Source: Luteimonas panaciterrae
Lineage (GTDB): Bacteria > Pseudomonadota > Gammaproteobacteria > Xanthomonadales > Xanthomonadaceae
Direction: 5' to 3'
DNA: 64,000 bases
Assembly: GCF_020511115.1 (NCBI RefSeq)
Contig: NZ_JAJAVH010000001.1
Span: 496,001-560,000, forward strand
Shown here: one piece after another, positions 1 through 7,959 of the stretch
Layout: every line of letters begins with the position of its first letter
How positions within the stretch are numbered: the stretch's first letter is position 1
Program-made: the position numbers and the translations under genes
Notes under the pieces: generated by a model
The model's database searches: none
Seen by the model: the letters and a program-made list of their open reading frames with translations, nothing else
What the model was told of the DNA's origin: nothing

Positions 1-974
1 TAGGCCACGTCCGGCACGAAGTAGGTGTAGGTGCCGTCGGACTTGCGCATCACGCGGTCCTTGTCGTCACCGAAGTCGGTGCTGCGCAACCACAGCGCGC
101 CGCCTTCCTCGTAGGTATGGCCGTGGGCGATCAGCTCGCGCACGGTTTCCTCGACCTTGCCGTCGGCGTAGAGCGAGGATTCGAGGAAGTACACGTCGAA
201 GGCGACGCCGAAGGCGGCGAGATCGCCATTCTGCTCGCGCCGCAGGTAGGCGACGGCGAAGCGGCGGATGGCATCGAAGTCCTCGACGTCGCGCGCGCCG
301 ACGATGGTGTGGCCTTCCACCTCGACGGCGGCGCCGGCGAGATAGGCGTTGGCGACATCCTGGATGTAATCGCCGCGATAGCCGTCCTCGGGCCAGCCGG
401 CATCGTCGGGCTTGAGGCCGCGCGCGCGCGCCTGCACCGACTTGGCGAGGTTCTCGATCTGCACGCCGGCGTCGTTGTAGTAGAACTCGCGCCTGACGTT
501 CCAGCCGTTGGCCTCGAGCGCGAGCGCGATGCAGTCGCCGATCACCGCGGCGCGGCCGTGACCGACGTGCAGTGGGCCGGTCGGGTTCGCCGAGACGTAT
601 TCGACACCGGCGGTGCGGCCGCTTCCGCTGTCGTTGCGGCCGAACGCGGCGCCTTGTGCGTGCACCTCGCGCAGCTGGCGCTGCCAGGCGCTGGGTGCGA
701 GGCGGAAATTCAGGAAACCCGGGCCGGCGATGTCGACGCCGGCGATGTCTTCGTCCTTTGGCAGCGCTTCGACCAGCAGCTGCGCCAAGGCACGCGGATT
801 GCTGCGAGCCGGCTTGGCTAGCAGCATGGCGGCGTTGGTGGAGAAATCGCCGTGGCTACGATCCTTCGGACGCTCGACCACGAAATCGGGCATCGCCAGG
901 TCGGCGGGGAGGGCGCCATTGGCGCGAAGGGCATCGATGCCCTGGGCGATCAGGGCGCGGAGTCGGGATTTCAC
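1..974 (-). CDS. argS: Arginyl-tRNA synthetase, N-terminal part (gene runs off the left edge)
   Basis: Class I aminoacyl-tRNA synthetase that charges tRNA-Arg in the cytoplasm. About 324 codons lie in the window; the rest is beyond base 1. Reading leftward gives an N-terminal additional domain followed by the class I signature [13 protein letters not shown] near residue 130 (the HIGH-type ATP-binding motif), then FYYNDAG, which fits ArgS. I chose the GTG at 974 because the protein then begins [16 protein letters not shown], in register with ArgS N-termini. No strong Shine-Dalgarno sequence is visible. The KMSK-type loop would be outside the window. Confidence 0.93.
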   Translation of the reverse strand, partial: MKSRLRALIAQGIDALRANGALPADLAMPDFVVERPKDRSHGDFSTNAAMLLAKPARSNPRALAQLLVEALPKDEDIAGVDIAGPGFLNFRLAPSAWQRQLREVHAQGAAFGRNDSGSGRTAGVEYVSANPTGPLHVGHGRAAVIGDCIALALEANGWNVRREFYYNDAGVQIENLAKSVQARARGLKPDDAGWPEDGYRGDYIQDVANAYLAGAAVEVEGHTIVGARDVEDFDAIRRFAVAYLRREQNGDLAAFGVAFDVYFLESSLYADGKVEETVRELIAHGHTYEEGGALWLRSTDFGDDKDRVMRKSDGTYTYFVPDVA

Positions 975-1110
975 GGCCGGGTGCGGAAACTGCGGGAAGT
1001 GCGAATTCTAACCGAGTGTCCGGGGGTTTTTTGCTTTCTGGGCGATGTCTGGCGCTGCCATACAGATAGCACTGGCGGCGGATTGGTGGCAGCTGGCAAT
1101 CTCTTTAGCA

Positions 1111-1551
1111 ATGTACATCAGCCACGAAACTCCCTCGCAAACGAACGCCCGCCTCGGCCAGGTCATCGCGAGTGCGGAGTTTGTTGTCCACGACCAGCCG
1201 TATGCGTTCGTGGAAACGGATGCGTGCCATTTCCCTCAAGCGTTGCTCGAAGAGGCATTGGCGTTCGTGAGGGATGAAGGCGTTTGGAGTGCTCTTGTCC
1301 CAAGCTCCAATCCTGAGCACGAACAGTTCGTCGTGTTCAGCTTCCACTTCGCGACGGGGCTCGACAACTCGGGGTTCGTCGGCTGGCTGGCCTCGCATCT
1401 CAAAGCGACGGTCGGCACGGGTGTGCTGGTGGTCTGCGGACAGAATTCGCAGCGTGGCGGCATCTTCGATTATTGGGGCGCGCCGCTGTCGGTGGCTGGG
1501 CAGGTCGTCGCTGAAATACGCAAGCTGCGAGGCGACACCAGCAACACCTGA
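1111..1551 (+). CDS. Conserved hypothetical protein, DUF6196-like
   Basis: A 146-residue soluble protein without signal peptide or membrane segment. It begins MYISHETPSQTNARL and carries the segments FSFHFATGLDNSGFVGWL and VVCGQNSQRGGIFDYWG, which I recall from the DUF6196 family; that family name is from memory and unverified. An upstream in-frame ATG at 1045 would add 22 residues, but the family-like sequence starts at 1111. It lies 84 bp before a SLOG-fold gene on the same strand, so the two may share a transcript. Function unknown. Confidence 0.7.
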   Translation: MYISHETPSQTNARLGQVIASAEFVVHDQPYAFVETDACHFPQALLEEALAFVRDEGVWSALVPSSNPEHEQFVVFSFHFATGLDNSGFVGWLASHLKATVGTGVLVVCGQNSQRGGIFDYWGAPLSVAGQVVAEIRKLRGDTSNT

Positions 1552-1635
1552 TGCTCCCGTCGAACGGATGCATTTCAGTGACTCGTCCGCTTCCGAATAC
1601 TGCTCGAACGCCAAGTTTCGCGAGAACGATTACAC

Positions 1636-2154
1636 ATGACGCATTCGATTCGCCGCTCTCAAGTCTGCATTCTCGGCAGCGCGGAACCAGGCTCTCCCGC
1701 CTACGCGTTGGCCAGCGCCGCCGGAACACTCCTGGCCAAGCTCGGCATCACAGTCGTGAGCGGCTGCGGAAGCCCCGCGACCCGGGTCGCGGCCGAAAGC
1801 GCGATCCGCGAAGGCGGTCTGGTGGTGAGCATCATCCCGCCGGATGAGATGCCGCCCGCGGATTGGCCGGCCACCGTCGTCATTCCCTGCGGCATGGGCG
1901 ATGCGCGCAATCTGCTGATGGCGCTTTCCGGCGACGCGTGCATCGTGATTGGAGGGCGTGCCGGCACGATTTCAGAAGTGTGCCTGGCCTGGCTGCACAA
2001 GCGGCCGTTGCTGCCGCTGGTCGGTTATGGCGGCTGGTCCGACGAGTTGCCGGCGAATCCTCCGGACGAGAGGCAGAATTCGCCGATCCTTCCGTGGGGC
2101 TCGATCGAGGAATTGGAGACGCGGCTTCGCGGCTTGGGCCTGATTCAAGCATAG
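1636..2154 (+). CDS. SLOG/Rossmann-fold nucleotide-binding protein (TIGR00725-like)
   Basis: A 172-residue protein of the LOG/DprA-like superfamily. It opens with a beta strand and glycine loop (VCILGSAEPGS, residues 10-20). It has MGDARNLLM at 88-96 and the signature IGGRAGTISEV at 105-115, where LOG cytokinin-activating phosphoribohydrolases have PGGxGTxxE. These place it in the TIGR00725/SLOG cluster; members bind nucleotides or nucleotide derivatives, but the substrate here is not known. Because the classic PGG is IGG here, I do not call it a cytokinin-producing LOG. Confidence 0.75.
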   Translation: MTHSIRRSQVCILGSAEPGSPAYALASAAGTLLAKLGITVVSGCGSPATRVAAESAIREGGLVVSIIPPDEMPPADWPATVVIPCGMGDARNLLMALSGDACIVIGGRAGTISEVCLAWLHKRPLLPLVGYGGWSDELPANPPDERQNSPILPWGSIEELETRLRGLGLIQA

Positions 2155-2235
2155 CTGGGGAGGCTGCAAAAGTCGGGATATGGCCTAGACTTTTCGCTTA
2201 GACAAACCAATGGCTTGGTTTGTGTCGGGGATTGC

Positions 2236-2559
2236 ATGAAGCTTCTGAGTTCATCGAACAGTCTTGCCTTCGTTCATTCTCTCCGGATTGCCCTGGATGG
2301 CGAAGGAATCGAGACGTACTGCACGGACGCCGACACCGCGCTATCCAGCATCGCCGGGCCCATGACGGGAAGCGCCGCCAGGATCTACGTGCTGCATGAG
2401 GAAGACTGGGCGCGCGCGGTCGAAATCATGCGTGAGCTGTCTGGACCGGCCAAGGCACAGACGGCGGAGGTATCCGGAAGAGCCGCGCTTCCAGTTTGGT
2501 TCTGGATCGCGGCTTCTGCCGTGCTAGTGGCTTTTCTAGTGGCCGCGCTGAGCAACTAG
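2236..2559 (+). CDS. DUF2007-like small protein with C-terminal membrane anchor
   Basis: A 107-residue protein. The N-terminal 70 residues (MKLLSSSNSLAFVHSLRIAL, then YVLHEEDWARAVEIMREL) look like the DUF2007 'putative signal transducing' fold. One hydrophobic helix at about 87-105 would anchor it in the inner membrane with the domain in the cytoplasm. The ATG at 2236 is preceded by a GGGG run; a GTG-led extension upstream is possible but less likely. It converges on radC with only 6 bp between the stop codons. The family assignment is by eye. Confidence 0.62.
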   Translation: MKLLSSSNSLAFVHSLRIALDGEGIETYCTDADTALSSIAGPMTGSAARIYVLHEEDWARAVEIMRELSGPAKAQTAEVSGRAALPVWFWIAASAVLVAFLVAALSN

Positions 2560-2565
2560 GACAAG

Positions 2566-3240
2566 CTACACCCAGCCGCGTGCCGCCATGGACGTCGGCA
2601 TTCCGTCACCGACGACGAAGTGATCGAGCAACCGCACATCCACCAATGCCAACGCCTGCTTCAATCGTGAAGTGACGGCGCGATCGGCGGCACTGGGTTC
2701 GGCGCTGCCGCTGGGATGGTTGTGGCCGACGATCACGGCCGCCGCGTTGTGGGCGAGCGCGCGCCGGGTCACTTCGCGCGGATGCACTTCGGCGCCGTCG
2801 ACGGTGCCGTGGAACAGCTCCTCGAACGCGAGGGCGCGATGCTTGGTGTCGAGGAACAGGGCGGCGAAGGTCTCGCGCGCGCGGCCGCGCAGGCGCTGAG
2901 CGAAGTAGCGGCCGGCGGCGAGCGGGTCGGTCAGCGACGCGCCGCGTTCGAGATTGGCGGCGAGGTGGCGGTTGCACATCTCCAGCACGGCGGCGAGCTT
3001 GCAGGCGCGCGCGGGGCCGAGCCCCGGCAGCTTGGCGAGTTCGGCCGGGCTGCGTTCGAGCAGGCCGCGCAGCGGGCCGTGCTCGGCGAGCAGACGGCGG
3101 GCCGTGGCGACGGCGTCGTAGCCGCGCAGGCCGGAGCCGAGGAAGATCGCCAGCAGTTCGGCGTCCGAAAGCGTGGCGACACCGCGCTCGATCAGTTTCT
3201 CGCGGGGACGTTCGTGGGCGGGCCAGTCGCGGATGAGCAT
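2566..3240 (-). CDS. radC: RadC-family JAB/MPN domain protein
   Basis: 224 residues, the normal RadC length. A helix-hairpin-helix region sits at about 66-80 ([12 protein letters not shown]) and the JAMM metal motif at 173-186 ([14 protein letters not shown]), with Glu140 or Glu141 as the upstream acidic ligand. RadC proteins are probable metal-dependent enzymes of unclear substrate; the old link to DNA repair is not well supported. The ATG at 3240 gives the standard start [16 protein letters not shown]. It is divergent from coaC, as expected for a radC-coaBC-dut neighbourhood. The reading frame stays open far upstream only because of high GC. Confidence 0.93.
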   Translation of the reverse strand: MLIRDWPAHERPREKLIERGVATLSDAELLAIFLGSGLRGYDAVATARRLLAEHGPLRGLLERSPAELAKLPGLGPARACKLAAVLEMCNRHLAANLERGASLTDPLAAGRYFAQRLRGRARETFAALFLDTKHRALAFEELFHGTVDGAEVHPREVTRRALAHNAAAVIVGHNHPSGSAEPSAADRAVTSRLKQALALVDVRLLDHFVVGDGMPTSMAARGWV

Positions 3241-3564
3241 GAGTGTGGGCCGTGTGCTAGCGGACGCTTTCAAGACGTCTGCTTCGGCTCCGAACGTTCC
3301 GCCAGGGATGGCCGGGCGGAGATCCGGAGAACCGGAAAAAGTTGCGCCAGGGACGGCAAAGCAGTCCATCCAATGCCGTCCAGGGCGTGTGGATGACCGA
3401 CGGCGACCGGATTTGGAGACATGACCAGGGGAATGGGGTGTTCTCCGCACCGGCCGCCGCCGGTTGCAAACATTGGACCGCATCGCCGGGGCCGGCGCCG
3501 TCGGCCGTCGACCCGGCATCGGGTAAGCTGTGACCCCGATTCGTTGTAGGGAAATTCCGATCCC
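3241..3564. other. Intergenic region between divergent radC and coaC
   Basis: 324 bp without a convincing gene. It must hold the divergent promoters of radC and coaC. Several GC-rich short inverted repeats are present near 3455-3515, but no promoter pair is clear enough to call. Confidence 0.5.
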
Positions 3565-4122
3565 GTGACTGCCGTCAATGCCAATCTCGGGGGGCGCCGC
3601 ATCCTGCTTGGCGTCAGCGGCGGTATCGCCGCGTACAAGGCCGCGGAGCTGGTGCGTCGATTGCGCGATGCCGGCGCCGAGGTGCGCGTGGCGATGACCG
3701 AGGGCGCGCAGCATTTCGTCGGCGCGGTCACCTTCCAGGCGCTCTCCGGCCAGCCGGTGCGCACCTCGCTGTGGGATGCCGAGGCCGAGGCGGCGATGGG
3801 GCATCTGGAGCTGGCGCGCTGGGCCGATCACGTGCTGATCGCACCGGCCACCGCCGACACGCTGGCCAAGCTGGCGCACGGCTTCGCCGACGATCTGCTG
3901 ACCACGCTGTGTCTGGCGACGACCGCGCCACTGACCGTGGCGCCGGCCATGAACCACCGCATGTGGCTGCATCCGGCCACCCAGGCGAACATGGCGCTGC
4001 TGCGCGAACGCGGCGTGAAGGTGATCGGCCCCGACGACGGCCCGCTCGCCGAAGGCGAATCCGGCCCCGGCCGGCTGGCCGAGCCGGAGGCGATCGTCGC
4101 GGCATTGGCGGCGTGGGTATGA
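3565..4122 (+). CDS. coaC: Phosphopantothenoylcysteine decarboxylase (CoaC half, separate gene)
   Basis: 185 residues homologous to the N-terminal half of CoaBC/Dfp, the flavoprotein that decarboxylates 4'-phosphopantothenoylcysteine in CoA synthesis. Visible signatures are [11 protein letters not shown] (FMN-binding region), the catalytic His80 in MGHLEL, APATAD, and PAMNHRMW at 127-134. The substrate-clamp segment reads AEGESGPGR, with Glu where E. coli Dfp has the redox Cys (my alignment from memory). It starts with GTG at 3565. It ends with TGA at 4120-4122, overlapping the ATG of coaB (ATGA), whereas most bacteria have one fused coaBC gene. Confidence 0.92.
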   Translation: MTAVNANLGGRRILLGVSGGIAAYKAAELVRRLRDAGAEVRVAMTEGAQHFVGAVTFQALSGQPVRTSLWDAEAEAAMGHLELARWADHVLIAPATADTLAKLAHGFADDLLTTLCLATTAPLTVAPAMNHRMWLHPATQANMALLRERGVKVIGPDDGPLAEGESGPGRLAEPEAIVAALAAWV

Positions 4123-4844
4123 CGACGCACGCGGTGGCATCCGCCGCCGGGCTGCGCATCGTGGTGAGCGCCGGCCCGACGTTCGAGGACATCGATCCGG
4201 TCCGCTTCATCGGCAACCGCAGCAGCGGCAAGATGGGCTTCGCCGTGGCCGAGGCCGCGGTGCGGCATGGCGCCGAGGTATTCCTGGTGGCCGGCCCCGT
4301 GGCGCTGGCGACGCCGGAAGGCGTGACGCGCATCGACGTGCGATCGGCGGCGCAGATGCACGATGCGGTGCTCGCGCAGTTGCCGGCGGATATCTACATC
4401 GGCGCGGCGGCCGTGGCCGATTTCACGCCGCGGCAGGTGGCCGGCAGCAAGATCAAGAAAACGGTGGAAAGTCCGCACAGGGATGTGCGGGCTCTTGCGA
4501 GGGACTCGCATATCATCACGCAGGAAGGCCTGACGCTGGAACTGGTGCGCACGCCGGACATCCTCGCCGATGTCGCCAGCCACGCGCGGCGGCCGCGCCT
4601 GGTGGTCGGCTTCGCCGCCGAGACCGACGATGTGGCGCACTACGCCCGCGACAAGCTGACGCGCAAGCGGCTCGACCTGATCGCGGCCAATCGCGTCGGC
4701 GTGGCCGGCAGCGGCTTCGAGAGCGACGACAACGCGCTCACCGTGTACTGGCCGGGCGGCGAGCGCGCGCTCGGTCCGGCGCCGAAGACGGCGCTGGCGG
4801 ACCAACTGCTCGATCTGATCCTGGAGCGGCTGCCGGCTGCTTGA
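4119..4844 (+). CDS. coaB: Phosphopantothenate-cysteine ligase (CoaB half) with in-frame repeat insertion
   Basis: 241 residues matching the C-terminal half of CoaBC, which joins cysteine to 4'-phosphopantothenate using CTP. Motifs: [22 protein letters not shown] (33-40), AAAVADF (96-102), KIKK (111-114), GFAAETD, and Asn191 in AANRVG. Between KIKK and the next conserved strand [12 protein letters not shown] there are about 23 residues where homologues have roughly six. The extra stretch (residues 116-131) is encoded by a palindromic element that also occurs at 36156-36204. The ATG overlaps the coaC stop, so translation is probably coupled. The insertion lies in the flexible flap next to the active site. 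Confidence 0.92.
   Translation: MTTHAVASAAGLRIVVSAGPTFEDIDPVRFIGNRSSGKMGFAVAEAAVRHGAEVFLVAGPVALATPEGVTRIDVRSAAQMHDAVLAQLPADIYIGAAAVADFTPRQVAGSKIKKTVESPHRDVRALARDSHIITQEGLTLELVRTPDILADVASHARRPRLVVGFAAETDDVAHYARDKLTRKRLDLIAANRVGVAGSGFESDDNALTVYWPGGERALGPAPKTALADQLLDLILERLPAA
4464..4511 (+). repeat. Palindromic two-hairpin element, copy 1 (translated inside coaB)
   Basis: 48 bp with two adjacent hairpins: stem GCACA/TGTGC around 4475-4488 and stem TGCGAG/CTCGCA around 4496-4510, flanked by the shared strings GTGGAAAGTCCG and CGGGCTCTTGCG. The reverse complement of 36156-36204 has the same layout and flanks, but stems GGCCAT/ATGGCC and TGCGGA/TCCGCA, so both helices differ by paired changes. The copy starts exactly on a codon boundary and adds 16 residues to CoaB without a stop. 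Confidence 0.85.
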
Positions 4845-4946
4845 TGCGACCGCGAGGCGCCGATCTCCCGTCGTGCCCGCTGTTCCGTCACGCGCGGAAT
4901 GACGCTTCCCGAAGACAATCCTTTCCCTTCGATCCTTTCCTTCGCG

Positions 4947-5402
4947 ATGCATACCCTTCAAGTCCGAGTTCTCGATTCCCGTTTCGGCGATGCCTGGCCG
5001 CTGCCGGCCTATGCCACCGAAGCCAGCGCCGGCCTCGATCTGCGCGCGGCGCTCGAACAGGCGCTGGTCCTGCAGCCGGGTGACGCGGCGCTGGTGCCGT
5101 CCGGACTTGCGATCCACATCGCCGATCCCGACCTGTGCGCGGTGGTGCTGCCGCGCTCGGGACTCGGACACAAGCACGGCATCGTGCTCGGCAACGGCAC
5201 GGGTCTGATCGACGCCGATTACCAGGGGCCGTTGATGATCAGCGTCTGGAATCGCGCCCGCGAGGCGTTCACGATCGAACCGGGTGATCGAATTGCGCAG
5301 TTGGTCCTGTTACCGATCGTGCGCGCCGCGTTGCAGGTGGTGGATACTTTCGCCGACAGCGCGCGTGGAGCAGGGGGCTTCGGCCATACCGGGGTGCGCT
5401 GA
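4947..5402 (+). CDS. dut: dUTP diphosphatase
   Basis: 151 residues, the trimeric dUTPase length. It hydrolyses dUTP to dUMP and pyrophosphate, keeping uracil out of DNA and feeding thymidylate synthesis. All five family motifs are visible: ASAGLDLRA (I), [10 protein letters not shown] (II), [15 protein letters not shown] (III), [10 protein letters not shown] (IV) and the C-terminal arm [10 protein letters not shown] (V). The ATG at 4947 gives the usual [10 protein letters not shown] start; an in-frame upstream extension to 4899 is not needed. It follows coaB by 102 bp in the classic coaBC-dut-algC order. Confidence 0.96.
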   Translation: MHTLQVRVLDSRFGDAWPLPAYATEASAGLDLRAALEQALVLQPGDAALVPSGLAIHIADPDLCAVVLPRSGLGHKHGIVLGNGTGLIDADYQGPLMISVWNRAREAFTIEPGDRIAQLVLLPIVRAALQVVDTFADSARGAGGFGHTGVR

Positions 5403-5540
5403 CGGGATCGATCGCGTTCGGCCGTCGCTCATCGGCGACGGCCGTCGTGCGAATGTCCGGACGCGGAACGCCGGACGACACGATTTGGATCGGCAAGCGC
5501 TGCGTCATGGACAGCAGTGCCGATGCTCAAGGGGGACACC

Positions 5541-7880
5541 ATGACGGAAGAACAAGAGCCAAGCGGGCTACGCCGCGTGCTGCCGCAAATCCGGCCCTAC
5601 CTGTCGGTGGTGGCGGTGTTGCTGGCGCTGCTGGGGCTGTGGCTGGCGTGGAGCGGCTGGCAGCAGATGCAGGACGAGTCGCGCCGCGCCGATCTGGAGC
5701 TGAGCCGCGATGCCGTCGCCACCGACACCCAGCGCCTGCTCAACACCGAGCGCGATCGCCTGACGCAGAAGCTGACCGCCGCCGAGGTGCAGACCGCCCT
5801 GCAGGTGGGCGATCTCGCCGCCGCCGGCCAGGCGCTGGGACGGGATTGGCCGCAGGTGCAGGAAGCGATCATCGTGCCGGCCGATCTGGAGGGCGTGTAC
5901 GCGGCCCTGCCCAAATCCGGCTTCGGCCGCGCGGCGGCGCTCGAGGCCGCGCTGACGGAAGACAAGGCGATCGTGGCGATCGCGCGCATCGACGGTAAGC
6001 AGCAATTGACGCTGGCCGCGCCCGCGCGCCTGGGCGATCGGCTGGCCGGCGTCGCCTTCGTGCGCCTGCCGCTGACGCGGGTGACGCTGGCGCTGCAGAA
6101 CGCCGTGGTCCCCGACGACGGCTATCTGGCGCTGCGTCAGGGCGGCCACACCCTGCTGGAGCGTGGCGATGCCAGCCTGGCGAGCGGCGCTGAGCGCCGG
6201 GGCGCGCCGATTCCGGGGACGCCGTTGCGGCTGGCGGCGGCCGTGCCGAGCGCCGCTGTGATCAGCCCGTTCGGACTCGGTGTCGCGGCTTCGTTCATCG
6301 CCGCCACCGTATTGTTGCTGTTGGCCTACGTGGCCTGGCGCATGCCCAAGCGCCTCGGCCGGCAATCGGCTGCCGCCGCTGCGACCGCGCCCACGCTGGC
6401 GCAGGCGATCGCAACGGCGCCTGCCGCGTCGGCGCCGCTTCCCCCAACAGCAACAGGAGAGAAGATCATCGACGTCCAGGACGCCCCCAAACCCGCGCCC
6501 GTTCTCATCGATCGCGGCATCTTCCGCGCCTACGACATCCGCGGTGTCGTCGGTGAATCTCTAGATGTCGGCGTGGCCAAGCTGATCGGACAGGCCGTCG
6601 GCACGCTGATGGCCGAGAAGGAACTCGACGACATCGTGATCGGCCGCGACGGCCGTATTTCCGGTCCTGAACTGGTCGCCGGCCTGGTCGAAGGCCTGCG
6701 CAGCACTGGCCGCAACGTCATCGACATCGGCATGGCGCCGACGCCGGTGACCTACTTCGGCGCCTACCACCTACGCACCGGCTGCTGCATCTCCGTCACC
6801 GGCAGCCACAACCCGCCGGACTACAACGGCTTCAAGATCGTGGTCGGCGGCGAAACCCTGTCGGGCGACGCCATCGTCGATCTCTACACCCGAATCAGCG
6901 AACACCGTCTGCACGCCGCGGCGACGCCCGGCACCGTGAACAAGCGCGACATCAACGACGACTACGTGCAGCGCATCGCCGGCGACGTGCATCTGTCGCG
7001 GCCGCTGAAGGTGGTGGTGGACGCCGGCAACGGCGTGGCCGGCGAGATCGGCCCGCGCGTGCTGGAAGCGATCGGCGCCGAGGTGATCCCGCTCTACTGC
7101 GAGATCGACGGCAGCTTCCCCAACCATCACCCCGACCCGAGCGAGCCGCACAACCTCGAGGATCTGATCGACAGCGTGTCGCGCCTGAACGCTGATCTGG
7201 GCATCGCCTTCGACGGTGACGGCGATCGCCTCGGCGTGGTCACGCGCAACGGCCAGAACATCTTCCCCGACCGCCTGCTGATGCTGTTCGCCGCCGACGT
7301 GCTGGATCGCAATCCCGGCGCGGTGATCCTCTTCGACGTGAAGTGCACCGGCCGTCTGCCCGGCTACATCCAGCGTCACGGCGGCAGCCCGCTGATGTGG
7401 AAGACCGGCCACTCGCTGATCAAGGCCAAGATGCGCGAGACCGGCGCGGAACTGGCCGGCGAGATGAGCGGCCACTTCTTCTTCGGCGAGCGCTGGTACG
7501 GCTTCGACGACGGCATCTATGCCGCCGCGCGCCTGCTGGAAATCCTGTCCTCGCGCGCGGAATCGCCGAGCATCGTGCTGGAAGCGCTGCCCAATGGCGT
7601 ATCGACGGCGGAGATCAAGGTCGAGGCGCCCGGCGGCGATCCGCACGCCTTCGTCGAACGTTTCCAGGCGCAAGCCCAGTTCGAGGGCGCGCGCGCGTCC
7701 ACCATCGACGGCTTGCGTGTCGACTGGCCGGACGGCTGGGGCCTGGTGCGCGCGTCCAACACCACGCCGGTGCTGGTGCTGCGTTTCGACGCCGATTCCA
7801 AGCAGGTGCTGGCGCGCCTCCAGAAGGATTTCCGCACGCAGCTGCTGCGCGTCGATTCCTCGCTCAAGCTGCCATTCTGA
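5541..7880 (+). CDS. algC: Membrane-anchored phosphomannomutase/phosphoglucomutase
   Basis: 779 residues. The C-terminal part (from about residue 310) is an alpha-D-phosphohexomutase interconverting 6- and 1-phosphates of mannose and glucose for surface polysaccharides: start GIFRAYDIRGVVGES, active-site phosphoserine in SVTGSHNPPDYN (about 420), metal loop FDGDGDR (about 558), sugar loop GEMSGHFFF and phosphate loop RASNTTP. The first 300 residues are an extra module with two membrane helices (about 20-38 and 241-264) enclosing a probable periplasmic domain, then an Ala/Pro linker. The ATG at 5541 follows a good AAGGGGG ribosome site. The soluble Pseudomonas AlgC lacks this module; similar long forms occur in xanthomonads. 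Confidence 0.93.
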   Translation: MTEEQEPSGLRRVLPQIRPYLSVVAVLLALLGLWLAWSGWQQMQDESRRADLELSRDAVATDTQRLLNTERDRLTQKLTAAEVQTALQVGDLAAAGQALGRDWPQVQEAIIVPADLEGVYAALPKSGFGRAAALEAALTEDKAIVAIARIDGKQQLTLAAPARLGDRLAGVAFVRLPLTRVTLALQNAVVPDDGYLALRQGGHTLLERGDASLASGAERRGAPIPGTPLRLAAAVPSAAVISPFGLGVAASFIAATVLLLLAYVAWRMPKRLGRQSAAAAATAPTLAQAIATAPAASAPLPPTATGEKIIDVQDAPKPAPVLIDRGIFRAYDIRGVVGESLDVGVAKLIGQAVGTLMAEKELDDIVIGRDGRISGPELVAGLVEGLRSTGRNVIDIGMAPTPVTYFGAYHLRTGCCISVTGSHNPPDYNGFKIVVGGETLSGDAIVDLYTRISEHRLHAAATPGTVNKRDINDDYVQRIAGDVHLSRPLKVVVDAGNGVAGEIGPRVLEAIGAEVIPLYCEIDGSFPNHHPDPSEPHNLEDLIDSVSRLNADLGIAFDGDGDRLGVVTRNGQNIFPDRLLMLFAADVLDRNPGAVILFDVKCTGRLPGYIQRHGGSPLMWKTGHSLIKAKMRETGAELAGEMSGHFFFGERWYGFDDGIYAAARLLEILSSRAESPSIVLEALPNGVSTAEIKVEAPGGDPHAFVERFQAQAQFEGARASTIDGLRVDWPDGWGLVRASNTTPVLVLRFDADSKQVLARLQKDFRTQLLRVDSSLKLPF

Positions 7881-7914
7881 GCGGCTTGAGAACGCGAGAG
7901 GCGTAATCGTTCCA

Positions 7915-7942
7915 GTCCGTCATCCCGCACGGGATGACGGAC
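7915..7942. terminator. Perfect 13-bp inverted repeat between convergent genes
   Basis: GTCCGTCATCCCG, loop CA, then the exact reverse complement. It lies between the stops of algC and the convergent DUF885 gene. There is no T-run, so it may be a dispersed repeat or a bidirectional transcript 3'-end structure rather than a classic intrinsic terminator. Confidence 0.5.
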
Positions 7943-7959
7943 GCCAGCGGAAGAGACAG

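Noticed and set aside
4119..4122. Programmed frameshift joining CoaC and CoaB
   Set aside because: There is no slippery heptamer or clear stimulatory structure at the ATGA; coupled reinitiation or a sequence error is simpler.
2566..4140. 524-codon minus-strand frame
   Set aside because: Only the last 224 codons are RadC; the rest is antisense to coaC and is open because of high GC.
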